NCBI GenBank assembly: GCA_030448105.1
Contig: JAUJNP010000008.1
Coordinates: 40,510-104,509 of the forward strand
Length of the DNA: 64,000 bases
Reading direction: 5' to 3'
Origin: Acidimicrobiales bacterium
GTDB lineage: Bacteria; Actinomycetota; Acidimicrobiia; Acidimicrobiales; Iamiaceae
The notes beneath the pieces are model-generated. The model ran no database searches. It was not told where the DNA came from and worked only from the letters and a program-made list of their open reading frames with translations. A program made the position numbers and the translations under genes. Numbering within the stretch: position 1 is the stretch's first letter; each line of letters opens with the position of its first letter. Positions 52,395-60,781 of this stretch are shown here, piece after piece.

Positions 52395-53819
52395 ATGGAG
52401 GAACGCACGCCGGCCGAGGTGCTCGCCATGGTCGACGACCACGACGTGGAGGTGGTCGACTTCCGCTTCTCGGACCTGCCCGGCGTGATGCAGCACGTGT
52501 CCATCCCGGCCGCCAACCTCACCGAGGCCCAGTTCGACGACGGCCACGGCTTCGACGGGTCCTCGGTGCGGGGCTTCCAGGAGATCCAGGAGTCGGACAT
52601 GATCCTCGTGCCCGACCCCAACACCGGCTACCTCGACCCGTTCCGCCGGCACCGCACCCTCGTGCTGCACTGCTTCGTGGCCGATCCCGTCACCGGCGAG
52701 AGCTACTCGCGCGACCCCCGCTACGTCGCCGCCAAGGCCGAGCAGCACCTCTTCGCCACCGGTGTGGCCGACACCGCCTACTTCGGCCCGGAGGCGGAGT
52801 TCTTCGTCTTCGACGACGTGCGCTTCGAGACCCGTCCCAACTCGGCGTCCTACACGGTGGACTCGGTGGAGGGGTCCTGGAACACCGGCACCGCCGAGGG
52901 GCCGAACCTGGGCTACAAGCCCCGCACCAAACAGGGGTACTTCCCGGTGCCCCCGATGGACCACTACCAGGACCTGCGGAGCGAGATGATGCTGAACCTG
53001 CACCGGGTGGGCATCGAGACCGAGCTGCACCACCACGAGGTGGCCAGCGGCGGGCAGGGCGAGATCGGTATCCGCTTCGACACCCTCCTGGCCATGGGCG
53101 ACAAGCTGATGACGTTCAAGTACGTGCTCAAGGCCACCGCCTGGGCGGCGGGCAAGTCGCTCACGTTCATGCCCAAGCCCATCTTCGAGGACAACGGCTC
53201 GGGGATGCACACCCACCAGTCGCTCTGGAAGGGCGGCCAGCCCTTGTTCTTCGCCGAGACGGGCTATGCCGGGCTGTCGGACACCGCCCGCTGGTACATC
53301 GGCGGGCTGCTCCACCACGCCCACGCCGTCATCGCCTTCTCCAACCCCACCACCAACAGCTTCAAGCGGCTGGTGCCCGGCTACGAGGCGCCCGTGAACC
53401 TCGTCTACAGCCAGCGCAACCGTTCGGCGTCGTGCCGCATCCCCCTCGCTGACAAGAGCCCGCGGGCCAAGCGGGTCGAGTTCCGGTGCCCGGACTCCAC
53501 CTCCAACCCCTACCTCGCCTTCGCCGCCATGCTCCTGGCCGGCCTCGACGGCATCGAGAACCGCATCGAGCCTCCCGAGCCGGTCGACAAGGACCTCTAC
53601 GACCTCGCCCCCGAGGAGCTCTCGCAGGTGCCGCAGGTGCCGGCCTCGCTGGAGGCGGCCCTCGACGCCCTGGAGGGCGACCGCGGCTTCCTCGAAGCCG
53701 GAGGCGTGTTCACCGACGACCTCATCGACACCTGGATCGCCTACAAGCGCCGCCACGAGGTCGACGCCCTTCGCCTCCGCCCTCATCCCTACGAGTTCAC
53801 GCTGTACTACGACGTCTGA
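52395..53819 (+). CDS. glnA: Glutamine synthetase type I (GlnA1), adenylylation-type
   Basis: 474 residues, standard GSI length. [40 protein letters not shown] and [19 protein letters not shown] are catalytic blocks. [12 protein letters not shown] holds Tyr402, matching the tyrosine adenylylated by GlnE, whose gene lies at 58045-60714. No GlnR box like the one at 48527 is seen in the 29 bp upstream; a clear GGAGGGA ribosome-binding site is 8 bp before ATG 52395. Confidence 0.96.
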   Translation: MEERTPAEVLAMVDDHDVEVVDFRFSDLPGVMQHVSIPAANLTEAQFDDGHGFDGSSVRGFQEIQESDMILVPDPNTGYLDPFRRHRTLVLHCFVADPVTGESYSRDPRYVAAKAEQHLFATGVADTAYFGPEAEFFVFDDVRFETRPNSASYTVDSVEGSWNTGTAEGPNLGYKPRTKQGYFPVPPMDHYQDLRSEMMLNLHRVGIETELHHHEVASGGQGEIGIRFDTLLAMGDKLMTFKYVLKATAWAAGKSLTFMPKPIFEDNGSGMHTHQSLWKGGQPLFFAETGYAGLSDTARWYIGGLLHHAHAVIAFSNPTTNSFKRLVPGYEAPVNLVYSQRNRSASCRIPLADKSPRAKRVEFRCPDSTSNPYLAFAAMLLAGLDGIENRIEPPEPVDKDLYDLAPEELSQVPQVPASLEAALDALEGDRGFLEAGGVFTDDLIDTWIAYKRRHEVDALRLRPHPYEFTLYYDV

Positions 53820-54070
53820 CAGGCGAGGGTGTCTCGTGCCGGGCGGGGTGGAGTACGAGTGGAGCTGCCACCCTCTCCGAGGCAGTGCCGGGTTCCACGT
53901 CGCGCCGAAACGGGGCGGGCGCCGGGCGGCTGGCAGCTCCCGGCGGGGTGTCGTGCTCGCCACATTCGGCGCGCCGTGGAACAGCCCCAAGAAGGGTCGC
54001 CGTTCCATCGCGTGGTGTCCGGACGCTTTCCCCGCCATCACGCCTCGCATGTTTGGACTACCGGAGTCGG
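53820..54070. other. Intergenic stretch at the left edge of the accessory block
   Basis: 251 bp after the glnA1 stop without a convincing gene. Open frames run through it, but none shows a family pattern or continuous bias. It contains several GC-rich inverted runs and leads into the DUF222-like fragment. Confidence 0.4.
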
Positions 54071-54250
54071 GTGATGGTGGCTGACGGGATGTCGGCGGTG
54101 GTTGCCGAGGTCACCGGCGCCCGCAACTTGATCGACGCCCGCCTGGTCGAGATGGTCGATCAGGTCACCCAGTCGGGGGCGTGGGAGGGCTGGGGGATCC
54201 GCTCCGTCCACCACTGGGTCACCTTGCACTGCGGGGTTTCTTCCAGCCAT
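54071..54250 (+). pseudogene. N-terminal fragment of a DUF222/HNH (13E12-like) protein
   Basis: From ATG 54074 the frame reads MSAVVAEVTGARNLIDARLV, EMVDQVTQSGAWEG and WGIRSVHHWVTLHCGVSSSHA, the start of DUF222-HNH proteins (helix pair, then a WxxG-like SxxHWV). After about 60 residues the match ends, and the frame runs into the antisense of the hydrolase gene. The rest (helical domain and HNH nuclease) is missing. Such genes are often in multiple copies and move; this is a remnant. Confidence 0.6.
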
Positions 54251-54270
54251 GCCTGGACTCTGCCAGGGCG

Positions 54271-55542
54271 TCACGCGAGGGCCTCGTCGGCCAGCGCTCG
54301 CGCCGCCTCGTCGGGCGCGTGCGCCGCGAGTGCTGCGACGAGGACGCGAATCTGCGCAACGGTCGAGGTCGGCAGGGGCGCGTGCCTCGCCACGTCGAGC
54401 TCGTTGACGATGGTCAGCACGGCGAAGTTCCGCAGGTCGGCCCCGCTGATCGCGGTGGCGGCGCCCGTGTACCGGTCGACGACAGGCAGCGGCTCGGTCC
54501 CGAGGGCGGGGTAGGTTCGGGAGCGGTCGCACCCGCCGTAGACATGGACGAGCGCCTCGGCGTCAGGTCCGATCACGTCGCGGAGCCGGCGCCGCTCGTC
54601 GGCCGCCAGGAGCCGGTGCGGGAAACCGTCGGTGCCGTAGGAGGCGTGGCAGATCGCCGCCAGCTGTGCGCGGGGTGCGGCGTGCCACTCGACAGCGAGA
54701 GCGTGCACCCGGCGGAGGTGCCTGAGGAGCGTCCCGCCTGGGTGGTCGATCCGGTCCGCCCCGAGCGAGCGCTGCAGCGCGAACGCCCGCTGCACGACCA
54801 GGTCCGCCGCGAGCCACCTTGATGCATGCTCGGCCACGATGCCGGCGAGCTCGGTGGGCGCGTCGCGCGCCACTAGGTGACCGGCGCCCGCCACGACAGT
54901 CACCATGACTCCCGGATTCGCTCCTTGTAGTCGGTCGACATCGTCATCGCCGAGCGGCGACCGGCCGCCGCCGCGCACGAGCAGGATCGGCATGTCGAGC
55001 CCCGTCGCCGTCGCCAGGAGCTCTCGGCCCCGCCCGAGGATGTCGTCCACGAGCACGGCCCGGTCGCGTCGCAGCCCGCGCTCGTGGAGCCACGCACGGG
55101 CCGGTCCCGGGGCGGGGTCGGGGACCACGTCCACGAGGACCAGCCCGACGACCCGGCGCGCCGTCGATGGCTCCGCCAGGGCGGCGAGCACGGCGAGGCC
55201 GCCGAGGGAGGCCCCGACCACAACGACCGGACCTCGTTCCCGGTCGATCATGGCCCGCACGTCCTCGGCGAGCGTCTGGAGGCTCGCCGCCAGCCCGGAG
55301 CTCTCGCCGTGCCCTCGCAGGTCATACGCGACCGCACGCAGGCCCGGGGCGGTAATCGGCGCCAGGAGCGGAGCCCAGACGCTGCGACGTTCCCCGCCGG
55401 CATGGAGGAGCAGAACCGTCGGTCCGGTGCCGCTCGTCGTTCCCCGCAGCGTGACGCCACCCCGGCCGAGGCCGACGTCGCTCAGCGCTGGTCGAACTCC
55501 GCCTCGGTCCCGCCCGCGGGACAGAGAGGTTGACATCGGCAT
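54271..55542 (-). CDS. Alpha/beta-hydrolase fused to a C-terminal HD-like helical domain
   Basis: About 423 residues from ATG 55542 (upstream ATGs lie in the operators). Residues about 20-250 are an alpha/beta hydrolase: LLLHAGGERRSVWAPLL (oxyanion turn), AYDLRGHGESSG, VVVGASLGGLAVL with the nucleophile Ser in GASLGG, LVRGGGRSPLGDDD and GAGHLVARD with the catalytic His. Residues about 255-420 form a separate helical domain: LGADRIDHPGGTLLRHLRRV, AAICHASYGTDGF and NFAVLTIVNELDVARH, resembling a DUF6817-type HD-like fold. The fusion is unusual. Divergent from tetR. Confidence 0.68.
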   Translation of the reverse strand: MPMSTSLSRGRDRGGVRPALSDVGLGRGGVTLRGTTSGTGPTVLLLHAGGERRSVWAPLLAPITAPGLRAVAYDLRGHGESSGLAASLQTLAEDVRAMIDRERGPVVVVGASLGGLAVLAALAEPSTARRVVGLVLVDVVPDPAPGPARAWLHERGLRRDRAVLVDDILGRGRELLATATGLDMPILLVRGGGRSPLGDDDVDRLQGANPGVMVTVVAGAGHLVARDAPTELAGIVAEHASRWLAADLVVQRAFALQRSLGADRIDHPGGTLLRHLRRVHALAVEWHAAPRAQLAAICHASYGTDGFPHRLLAADERRRLRDVIGPDAEALVHVYGGCDRSRTYPALGTEPLPVVDRYTGAATAISGADLRNFAVLTIVNELDVARHAPLPTSTVAQIRVLVAALAAHAPDEAARALADEALA

Positions 55543-55559
55543 ATCGCCGGTTCCATCGT

Positions 55560-55579
55560 TACCTTGAGACATCAAGGCG
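55560..55579. promoter_or_regulatory. TetR operator candidate O1
   Basis: TACCTTG-AGACAT-CAAGGCG: inverted repeat CCTTG/CAAGG with 6-bp spacer. It lies 18 bp upstream of the chosen hydrolase start and 33 bp (three helical turns) centre-to-centre from O2. Confidence 0.68.
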
Positions 55580-55592
55580 AGCATGGGCTCCA

Positions 55593-55612
55593 TACCTTGT
55601 CATGTCAAGGTA
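55593..55612. promoter_or_regulatory. TetR operator candidate O2
   Basis: TACCTTG-TCATGT-CAAGGTA is a perfect 7-bp inverted repeat. Its right arm overlaps the -10 box TACGAT (55611-55616) of tetR by two bases, as expected for autoregulation. Confidence 0.75.
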
Positions 55613-55622
55613 CGATCGGCCG

Positions 55623-56222
55623 GTGCCGAGTACGAGAGCACGTCATTCTCCCGACGAGGCTCGTCGATTGATCCTCGACGCGGCTGCGTCGCTGCTCGCT
55701 GAGGGGGGCGTCCTCGCCGTGCAGATGCGCGCTGTCGCAGGGCGTGTCGGGATGACGGACGCCGGGGTTGCCCACCACTTCGGCAACCGCCAGAACCTGC
55801 TGACCGAGCTCCTCCGCTACGGCGGGCGGCAACTCCGAGCGGTGCTGCGGGAGGTCATGGCGTCCTGGCTGGAAGGCGACGCCGACCTGCACGGTCTCGT
55901 GGCCTCCCTCGACGCGCTGTATCGGCGGGGCTACGGCGAGCTGGCGGTCGCACTCCATGCCGCCGGGTGGCGCGATGGGGGCAGCGGGATTTTCGACCCC
56001 GTCGTCGATGCGCTCCACCGCCTGCGGCCGCCCGCCAGCTCGATCGACGACACGCGGCTCGCCGTTGCCGCGCTCCACCAAGCGGTGGCGATGGACGGCG
56101 TCTACGGCAAGGCCTTCCGCCGCAGTGCCGGGCTCACCGGCGCGGCCGCCGACGACCCCACCGACCAGCTCCGGTGGTGGGCGCGGCAGCTCGAGCTGGC
56201 GCTCGGAATCCGGTCCGCTTGA
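55623..56222 (+). CDS. TetR-family transcriptional regulator
   Basis: 199 residues from GTG 55623, 6 nt after TACGAT. The helix-turn-helix is ARRLILDAAASLLAEGGVLA then VQMRAVAGRVGMTDAGVAHH and FGNRQNLLTELL, with the recognition helix at VGMTDAGVAHHF. The ligand-binding part has WLEGDADLHGLVASLDALYR and aromatic residues at the end. Two palindromes upstream are its likely operators, shared with the divergent hydrolase. An in-frame ATG at 55602 lies inside O2 and is less likely. Confidence 0.88.
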   Translation: MPSTRARHSPDEARRLILDAAASLLAEGGVLAVQMRAVAGRVGMTDAGVAHHFGNRQNLLTELLRYGGRQLRAVLREVMASWLEGDADLHGLVASLDALYRRGYGELAVALHAAGWRDGGSGIFDPVVDALHRLRPPASSIDDTRLAVAALHQAVAMDGVYGKAFRRSAGLTGAAADDPTDQLRWWARQLELALGIRSA

Positions 56223-56381
56223 AGCACCACTACGAGGGTCCGTGGTGGGCTGACCTGTCCGGTCGGCTCCGTCAGGGAGAGCCCGCGGCGTGCGTCATCG
56301 CACTCTCGACAGCCGTCAAGCTCGCAGAGCCCTGTGCCGCGCCAGGGTCTCCCACACTCCGCTTGTCTCCGAAGCGTCAGG

Positions 56382-57293
56382 ATGCTGGGAGTGGGTGAGC
56401 TGGAGATGCCAGCCAACCTGGTGCGGTACGCGGACGAGCACGATGAGGCCCGTCCCGCCCATCGCCAGTGGATGGCCGAGCTGCCCCGCACCGTCGACGA
56501 CATCGCCCGCCGGTGGTCGCTCGACGTCGGCCGGCCGTTCCAGCCGGGCGGCGGGGCCGCATGGGTCGCACCCGCTCGCAACGCCGCCGGCGAGCACGTC
56601 GTGCTCAAGGTCGGCTGGCGCCACGACGAGGCGCTCCACGAAGCCGACGGCCTACGGGCCTGGGACGGCGAGGGGGCGGTGCGGCTCCTGGACGCGTTGA
56701 CCGTCGGCCAGACGAGCGCACTTCTGCTCGAAGCCTGCGTGCCCCGCACGTCCCTGGCGCAAGCCATGGCCCCGCCAGAGCAGGACGTGGTGGTCGCCGG
56801 CCTCCTGCGCCGGCTCTGGATCGCGCCGCCGGCGGGCCATCCGTTCCGCACCCTGGCGAGCATGTGCGACTGGTGGGCCGACGAGTTCGAGGAGAAGTAC
56901 GCCGCCGCCCCCAGCCGCGCCCGAGCGCCTCAACTCGACCCCGGGATGGCGCTGGTTGGCATGGAGCTCTTCCGCACCCTCCCGGCCACCGCCGACCGCG
57001 AAGTGCTGCTCGCCACCGACCTGCACGCCGGCAACGTGCTCGCCGCCGAGCGCGAGCCCTGGCTGGTCATCGACCCGAAGCCCTACGTGGGTGACCCCAC
57101 CTACGACCTTCTCCAGCACATCCTGAACTGCCCCGACCGCCTCGCCGCCGATCCTGAAGGCTTGGCTGAGCGCATGGCCGAGCTGTGCGACCTCGACGGT
57201 GACCGGCTCCACTACTGGCTCTTCGCCCGCTGCGTGCAGGAGTCCGTCGACCGGCCGGACCTCCAGGCGGCGGCGAGAAGGCTCGCCCCCTGA
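56382..57293 (+). CDS. Aminoglycoside phosphotransferase-like kinase (APH(6)-like)
   Basis: 303 residues from ATG 56382, or 295 from ATG 56406. VVLKVGWRHDEALHEADGLR holds the ATP-binding Lys and Glu, LLLEACVP the hinge, LATDLHAGNVL the catalytic loop (the usual His of HGD is Ala here, while Asp and Asn remain), and WLVIDPKPYVGDPTYDLLQH the metal-binding Asp. The IDPKPYVGDPTYD string matches APH(6)/hydroxyurea phosphotransferases. Resistance to streptomycin is possible but unproven. Accessory location beside tetR and a hydrolase. Confidence 0.78.
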   Translation: MLGVGELEMPANLVRYADEHDEARPAHRQWMAELPRTVDDIARRWSLDVGRPFQPGGGAAWVAPARNAAGEHVVLKVGWRHDEALHEADGLRAWDGEGAVRLLDALTVGQTSALLLEACVPRTSLAQAMAPPEQDVVVAGLLRRLWIAPPAGHPFRTLASMCDWWADEFEEKYAAAPSRARAPQLDPGMALVGMELFRTLPATADREVLLATDLHAGNVLAAEREPWLVIDPKPYVGDPTYDLLQHILNCPDRLAADPEGLAERMAELCDLDGDRLHYWLFARCVQESVDRPDLQAAARRLAP

Positions 57294-57423
57294 GACCCCT
57301 GGCCGGTCGCCCGACGGGGTTGGCGCCGTCTCTCGGGACAGAGATCCATGGCCGGGCGCTCCCACTTCGCTCACATCGCCGGGCATGCTGACCACGTCCA
57401 CGATGTACCGCCGGGAGCCGTCC

Positions 57424-58023
57424 ATGGAGACCAGGAAGCTCATCGCCTCGACCGTCGCCGTTGTCACCCTCGGGGCCGGCGGCCTCGCCGTGGCCGCCGT
57501 CAACCCCTTCACCGGGGCCGGTGCCGAGGAGCAGCCACCGACCGGCGCTCCCAAGGGCCCCGACGGGCGCAGGGGTCACGGGCGGGGACACGGGCGGGGA
57601 GAGGTGCTCTCGACCACGCTGGACGAGCTGGTGGCCAAGGGCACCATCACCCGTGCCCAGGCCGACGCCGTCCTGGCCGCGGTCGAGGACAAGGCCGCTG
57701 ATCACCCCGGAAGGGGTCGAGGCCGAGGCCGCGGGCACGATCGGCGCCCGGATCGCCGCCAGGCCGTGGTCGTTGCGGCCAAAGCCATCGGCATCGACGC
57801 CAAGGAGCTGGCGACCGCCCTCCGGGACGGGAAGTCGATCGCCGACGTCGCCCGGGCCAACGGCGTCGACCCGACAAAGGTGGTGGACGCGCTGGTCAAG
57901 GCGGGGACGGCTCGGGTCGACGCCGCGGTCGTGGCCGGCCGCCTGAAGCCCGAGAAGGCGGCCAAGATCAAGCAGCGACTGCCCGAGATGGCCAAGCGCA
58001 TCGTCGAGCACCACCGGGACTAG
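57424..58023 (+). CDS. Exported helical-repeat protein of unknown function
   Basis: 199 residues from ATG 57424. The start METRKLIASTVAVVTLGAGG then LAVAAVNPFTG is a signal peptide. A His/Gly/Arg low-complexity part (GRRGHGRGHGRG) precedes ELVAKGTITRAQADAVLAAV, a second GRGRGRGHDRR run and the repeat KELATALRDGKSIADVARAN and GVDPTKVVDALVKAG. Such short repeats with a GxSxxxVAxxNGVD motif occur in many exported actinobacterial proteins without known role. Other in-frame ATGs at 57385 and 57403 precede it. Confidence 0.65.
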   Translation: METRKLIASTVAVVTLGAGGLAVAAVNPFTGAGAEEQPPTGAPKGPDGRRGHGRGHGRGEVLSTTLDELVAKGTITRAQADAVLAAVEDKAADHPGRGRGRGRGHDRRPDRRQAVVVAAKAIGIDAKELATALRDGKSIADVARANGVDPTKVVDALVKAGTARVDAAVVAGRLKPEKAAKIKQRLPEMAKRIVEHHRD

Positions 58024-58044
58024 GCCAGGCCCAGCGAGGACGGG

Positions 58045-60714
58045 TCAGGGTCGCTCGTAGAAGGTGCGCTCGACCACCCGGCGGGCCCGGCGGGTGACGC
58101 GGCGGTACTCGTCGCGGAGGGCGGGAGCGGTGGTGCCCAACGACCGGGCCAGGCGGGTGAGACCGTCGCCCGAGGGCAGGGCGTCGGACTTGGCGCCCCG
58201 CACGAGGAACCACCGGTTGCGGGTGCGCTCGCAGAACCGGTAGGCGTCGGCCAACACCCCGGCGTCGGGTGGCTCGAGGTGGCCCAGCGCGGCCAGGCGG
58301 TCGAGGGTGGGAAGGGTGGCGGCGCCCGGGACCCGGTGGGTGAGCTGGAGGAGCTGAGCGCAGAACTCGACGTCGACCAACGCTCCGGGCCCCAACTTCA
58401 GGTGGAAGCTCGGGTCCTCCCCCGCCGGCACCCGCTCCGCTTCGATGCGGGCCTTCATCCGGCGCACCTCCCGGCGGTCGTCCTCGCCGACTGGTCGCCA
58501 GACGAGCGGCTCCAGCGTGGCGAGGAACCGGGCACCGAGGTCGGCGTCGCCCGCCACCGGCCGGGCCCGGACGAGCACCTGGCGCTCCCAGATCGCCGCC
58601 CACCGCTCCACGTGCGCCCGGTACCCGTCGAGGCTGCGCACGAGCGGGCCGGAACGGCCTTCCGGCCGCAGGTCCAGGTCCACGGCGTAGATCCGGTCGA
58701 CCGGCGTGTCCCCCCGCAGCCAGCGGGTGACGCCCTCGGCCACCCGTTCGGCCTCGGAGCGGGCGCCATCGCCCTCGCCGTCGTGGACGAACACGAGGTC
58801 GAGGTCGCTGGCGTAGCTCAGCTCACCGCCCCCGAAGCGACCGAGGGCCACCACCGCGAACGGCACCGCCGGCTGCAGTTGCTCGAGGGCGGCCCCCACC
58901 ACTGCCTGGGCCAGCGCGCTGAGGGCCCGGCCGACCTCGTCGGGGGCCACGAGGTCGAGCACGTCGCGACACCCGATGAGCAGGCCCTCGCGGTCGGCGA
59001 AGCGGTGCAGCGCCCGCTGGCGGCCGGCACCGTCGGTTCGCAGGGCGAGGGCCGCCCTCGCCCGCTCGGCCAGCTCGTCCGCCGAGGCCGGCGGAGGCAC
59101 ATCGACCCGGCCGACGGAGTCGATGAGGTCCGGGTTGCGGCGCAGCCGCGTGGCCAGATGGCGGCTGGTGCCGAGCACGGTGCACAGCCGGCGGGCCGTC
59201 TCGGGCGAGTCTCGAAAGGCGGCCGCCAGCGCCGTCGTTCGATCCCCGCCGGCGGCCAGCCGACGCAGGCCGAGCAGGCCCTCGTCGGGATCGGGTGAGG
59301 CCGACAGCCAGTCGAGCAGCAGCGGCATCAGCTGCTGCATGAGCCGGGACGACCGGGTCAGGCCGCGGGTGAGCTCGGTCACCGCCTGCCGGGTCCGGTC
59401 GGCGTCGGTGAAGCCGAAGGCGGCCAGGCGGGCGGCCGCGGCATCGCCGGCCAGCGCCACGTCCACCCCGGCGAACGCCTCCAGCAGGGGCCGGAAGTAG
59501 AGCCGCTCGTGGATCTGGCGCACCGCCGCCCGGCAGGCGGCCAGCTCCTCGTCGAAGGTGTCCACCGCCCGCTGGGCGGGCCGGTCCCGGAAGCCGAGCA
59601 CCCGGGCCAGGCGCTGCCGGCTCGCCTCGTCGTCGGGGACATGGCGCACGGGGCGGTCGTCGAGGAGCTGCAGGGCGTGCTCGACCCGGCGGAGGAAGCG
59701 GTAGGCCGAGCGCAACCAGTCGGCGTCGTGGCGGTCGACGTAGCCCCCGTCAGCCAGGGCGGTGAGGGCAGGGAGCGTGGCCCGCACCCGCAGGTGGGCG
59801 TCGTGGGGGCCGTGGACGAGCTGGAGGAGCTGGGCCGAGAACTCGATGTCGCGGATGCCGCCGGGGCTGCGCTTCACGTCACGCCCGCCGCCCGGCTCCC
59901 GGGCGGCGACGCCCTCGGTGCGGTCCTTCATGGCCCGAACCGAGCGCAGGTCCTCGGCCCCGAACGGATGGTTCCAGAGCCAGGCCGCCCGGGCGGCGGC
60001 GAACCGGCGGCCGACCTCGGGGTCGCCGGCGGCCGGTCGGGCCTTGAGCAGCGCCTGACGCTCCCACGGCTCGGCCCAGCGCCGCCAGTGCGCCTCGAAG
60101 GCGTCGACGGTGCGCACCAGCGGCCCGTCCCGACCCTCGGGCCGCAGCGCGGTGTCGACCCGGTAGCACCGCCCGGCCACCGCCATCACCTGGCGGGCCG
60201 CCCGCTGCACGTGCGGCCCGGCGTCGTCGGCGACGAACACCACGTCGATGTCGGATGCGTAGTTGAGCTCGCCGCCGCCGAGCTTGCCCATGGCCACCAC
60301 CGCCACGCCGCCCGCGCCGGCCAGCTCGACCGCGACCGCGAGCACGTCGTTGGCCAGCGCGCTGATGGCGGAGACGGTGCCTTCGAACCCCTCCAGCCCG
60401 AGCAGGTCCCGGGCCGCCACCCGGAGCTGCTCGCGGCCCTTCCAGGCGGCCAGCGCCTCCGGCGACGAGCGCTCGGCGGCTGGTCGGCGCTCCAGGTCGG
60501 CGAGGACCTCGACGGCGAGGGGATCCCGCTCCAGCAGCCGGGCGGCGGCCCGGCTGGCCCCGAGCACCGCCACCACCGCCCGGGCCAGGGCCGGGTCGGC
60601 GGCCAGGCGGCTGGTCACCCCGGGGCACGTGTCCTGCCATCGCGCCACGGCCGTGGCCACCGCGGCAGGGGCGGCCGACCGCTCGATCAGCGCCTGCAGG
60701 CCTCGAGCCGCCAT
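58045..60714 (-). CDS. glnE: Bifunctional glutamine synthetase adenylyltransferase/deadenylase
   Basis: 889 residues from ATG 60714, a little shorter than most homologues. Two nucleotidyltransferase domains: VAMGKLGGGELNYASDIDVV near residue 142 (deadenylase half) and VALGRFGGGELSYASDLDLV near residue 640 (adenylyltransferase half), each followed by the GSE-like and C-terminal helical domains. It adenylylates GlnA1 at Tyr402 when nitrogen is ample and reverses this when it is scarce. TAGCGT lies 8 nt upstream. Divergent from nadE; 4.2 kb from glnA1. Confidence 0.95.
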   Translation of the reverse strand: MAARGLQALIERSAAPAAVATAVARWQDTCPGVTSRLAADPALARAVVAVLGASRAAARLLERDPLAVEVLADLERRPAAERSSPEALAAWKGREQLRVAARDLLGLEGFEGTVSAISALANDVLAVAVELAGAGGVAVVAMGKLGGGELNYASDIDVVFVADDAGPHVQRAARQVMAVAGRCYRVDTALRPEGRDGPLVRTVDAFEAHWRRWAEPWERQALLKARPAAGDPEVGRRFAAARAAWLWNHPFGAEDLRSVRAMKDRTEGVAAREPGGGRDVKRSPGGIRDIEFSAQLLQLVHGPHDAHLRVRATLPALTALADGGYVDRHDADWLRSAYRFLRRVEHALQLLDDRPVRHVPDDEASRQRLARVLGFRDRPAQRAVDTFDEELAACRAAVRQIHERLYFRPLLEAFAGVDVALAGDAAAARLAAFGFTDADRTRQAVTELTRGLTRSSRLMQQLMPLLLDWLSASPDPDEGLLGLRRLAAGGDRTTALAAAFRDSPETARRLCTVLGTSRHLATRLRRNPDLIDSVGRVDVPPPASADELAERARAALALRTDGAGRQRALHRFADREGLLIGCRDVLDLVAPDEVGRALSALAQAVVGAALEQLQPAVPFAVVALGRFGGGELSYASDLDLVFVHDGEGDGARSEAERVAEGVTRWLRGDTPVDRIYAVDLDLRPEGRSGPLVRSLDGYRAHVERWAAIWERQVLVRARPVAGDADLGARFLATLEPLVWRPVGEDDRREVRRMKARIEAERVPAGEDPSFHLKLGPGALVDVEFCAQLLQLTHRVPGAATLPTLDRLAALGHLEPPDAGVLADAYRFCERTRNRWFLVRGAKSDALPSGDGLTRLARSLGTTAPALRDEYRRVTRRARRVVERTFYERP

Positions 60715-60781
60715 CTCGGCCGACGCTACGGCCCGTGGGCCGGCGACAGGGCGCCGCGAAGGGCATCGGTACGCTGGACGG

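Noticed and set aside
53820-58040. Integrative element with integrase
   Set aside because: No integrase, transposase, flanking direct repeat or tRNA end was found; only a DUF222 fragment suggests insertion.
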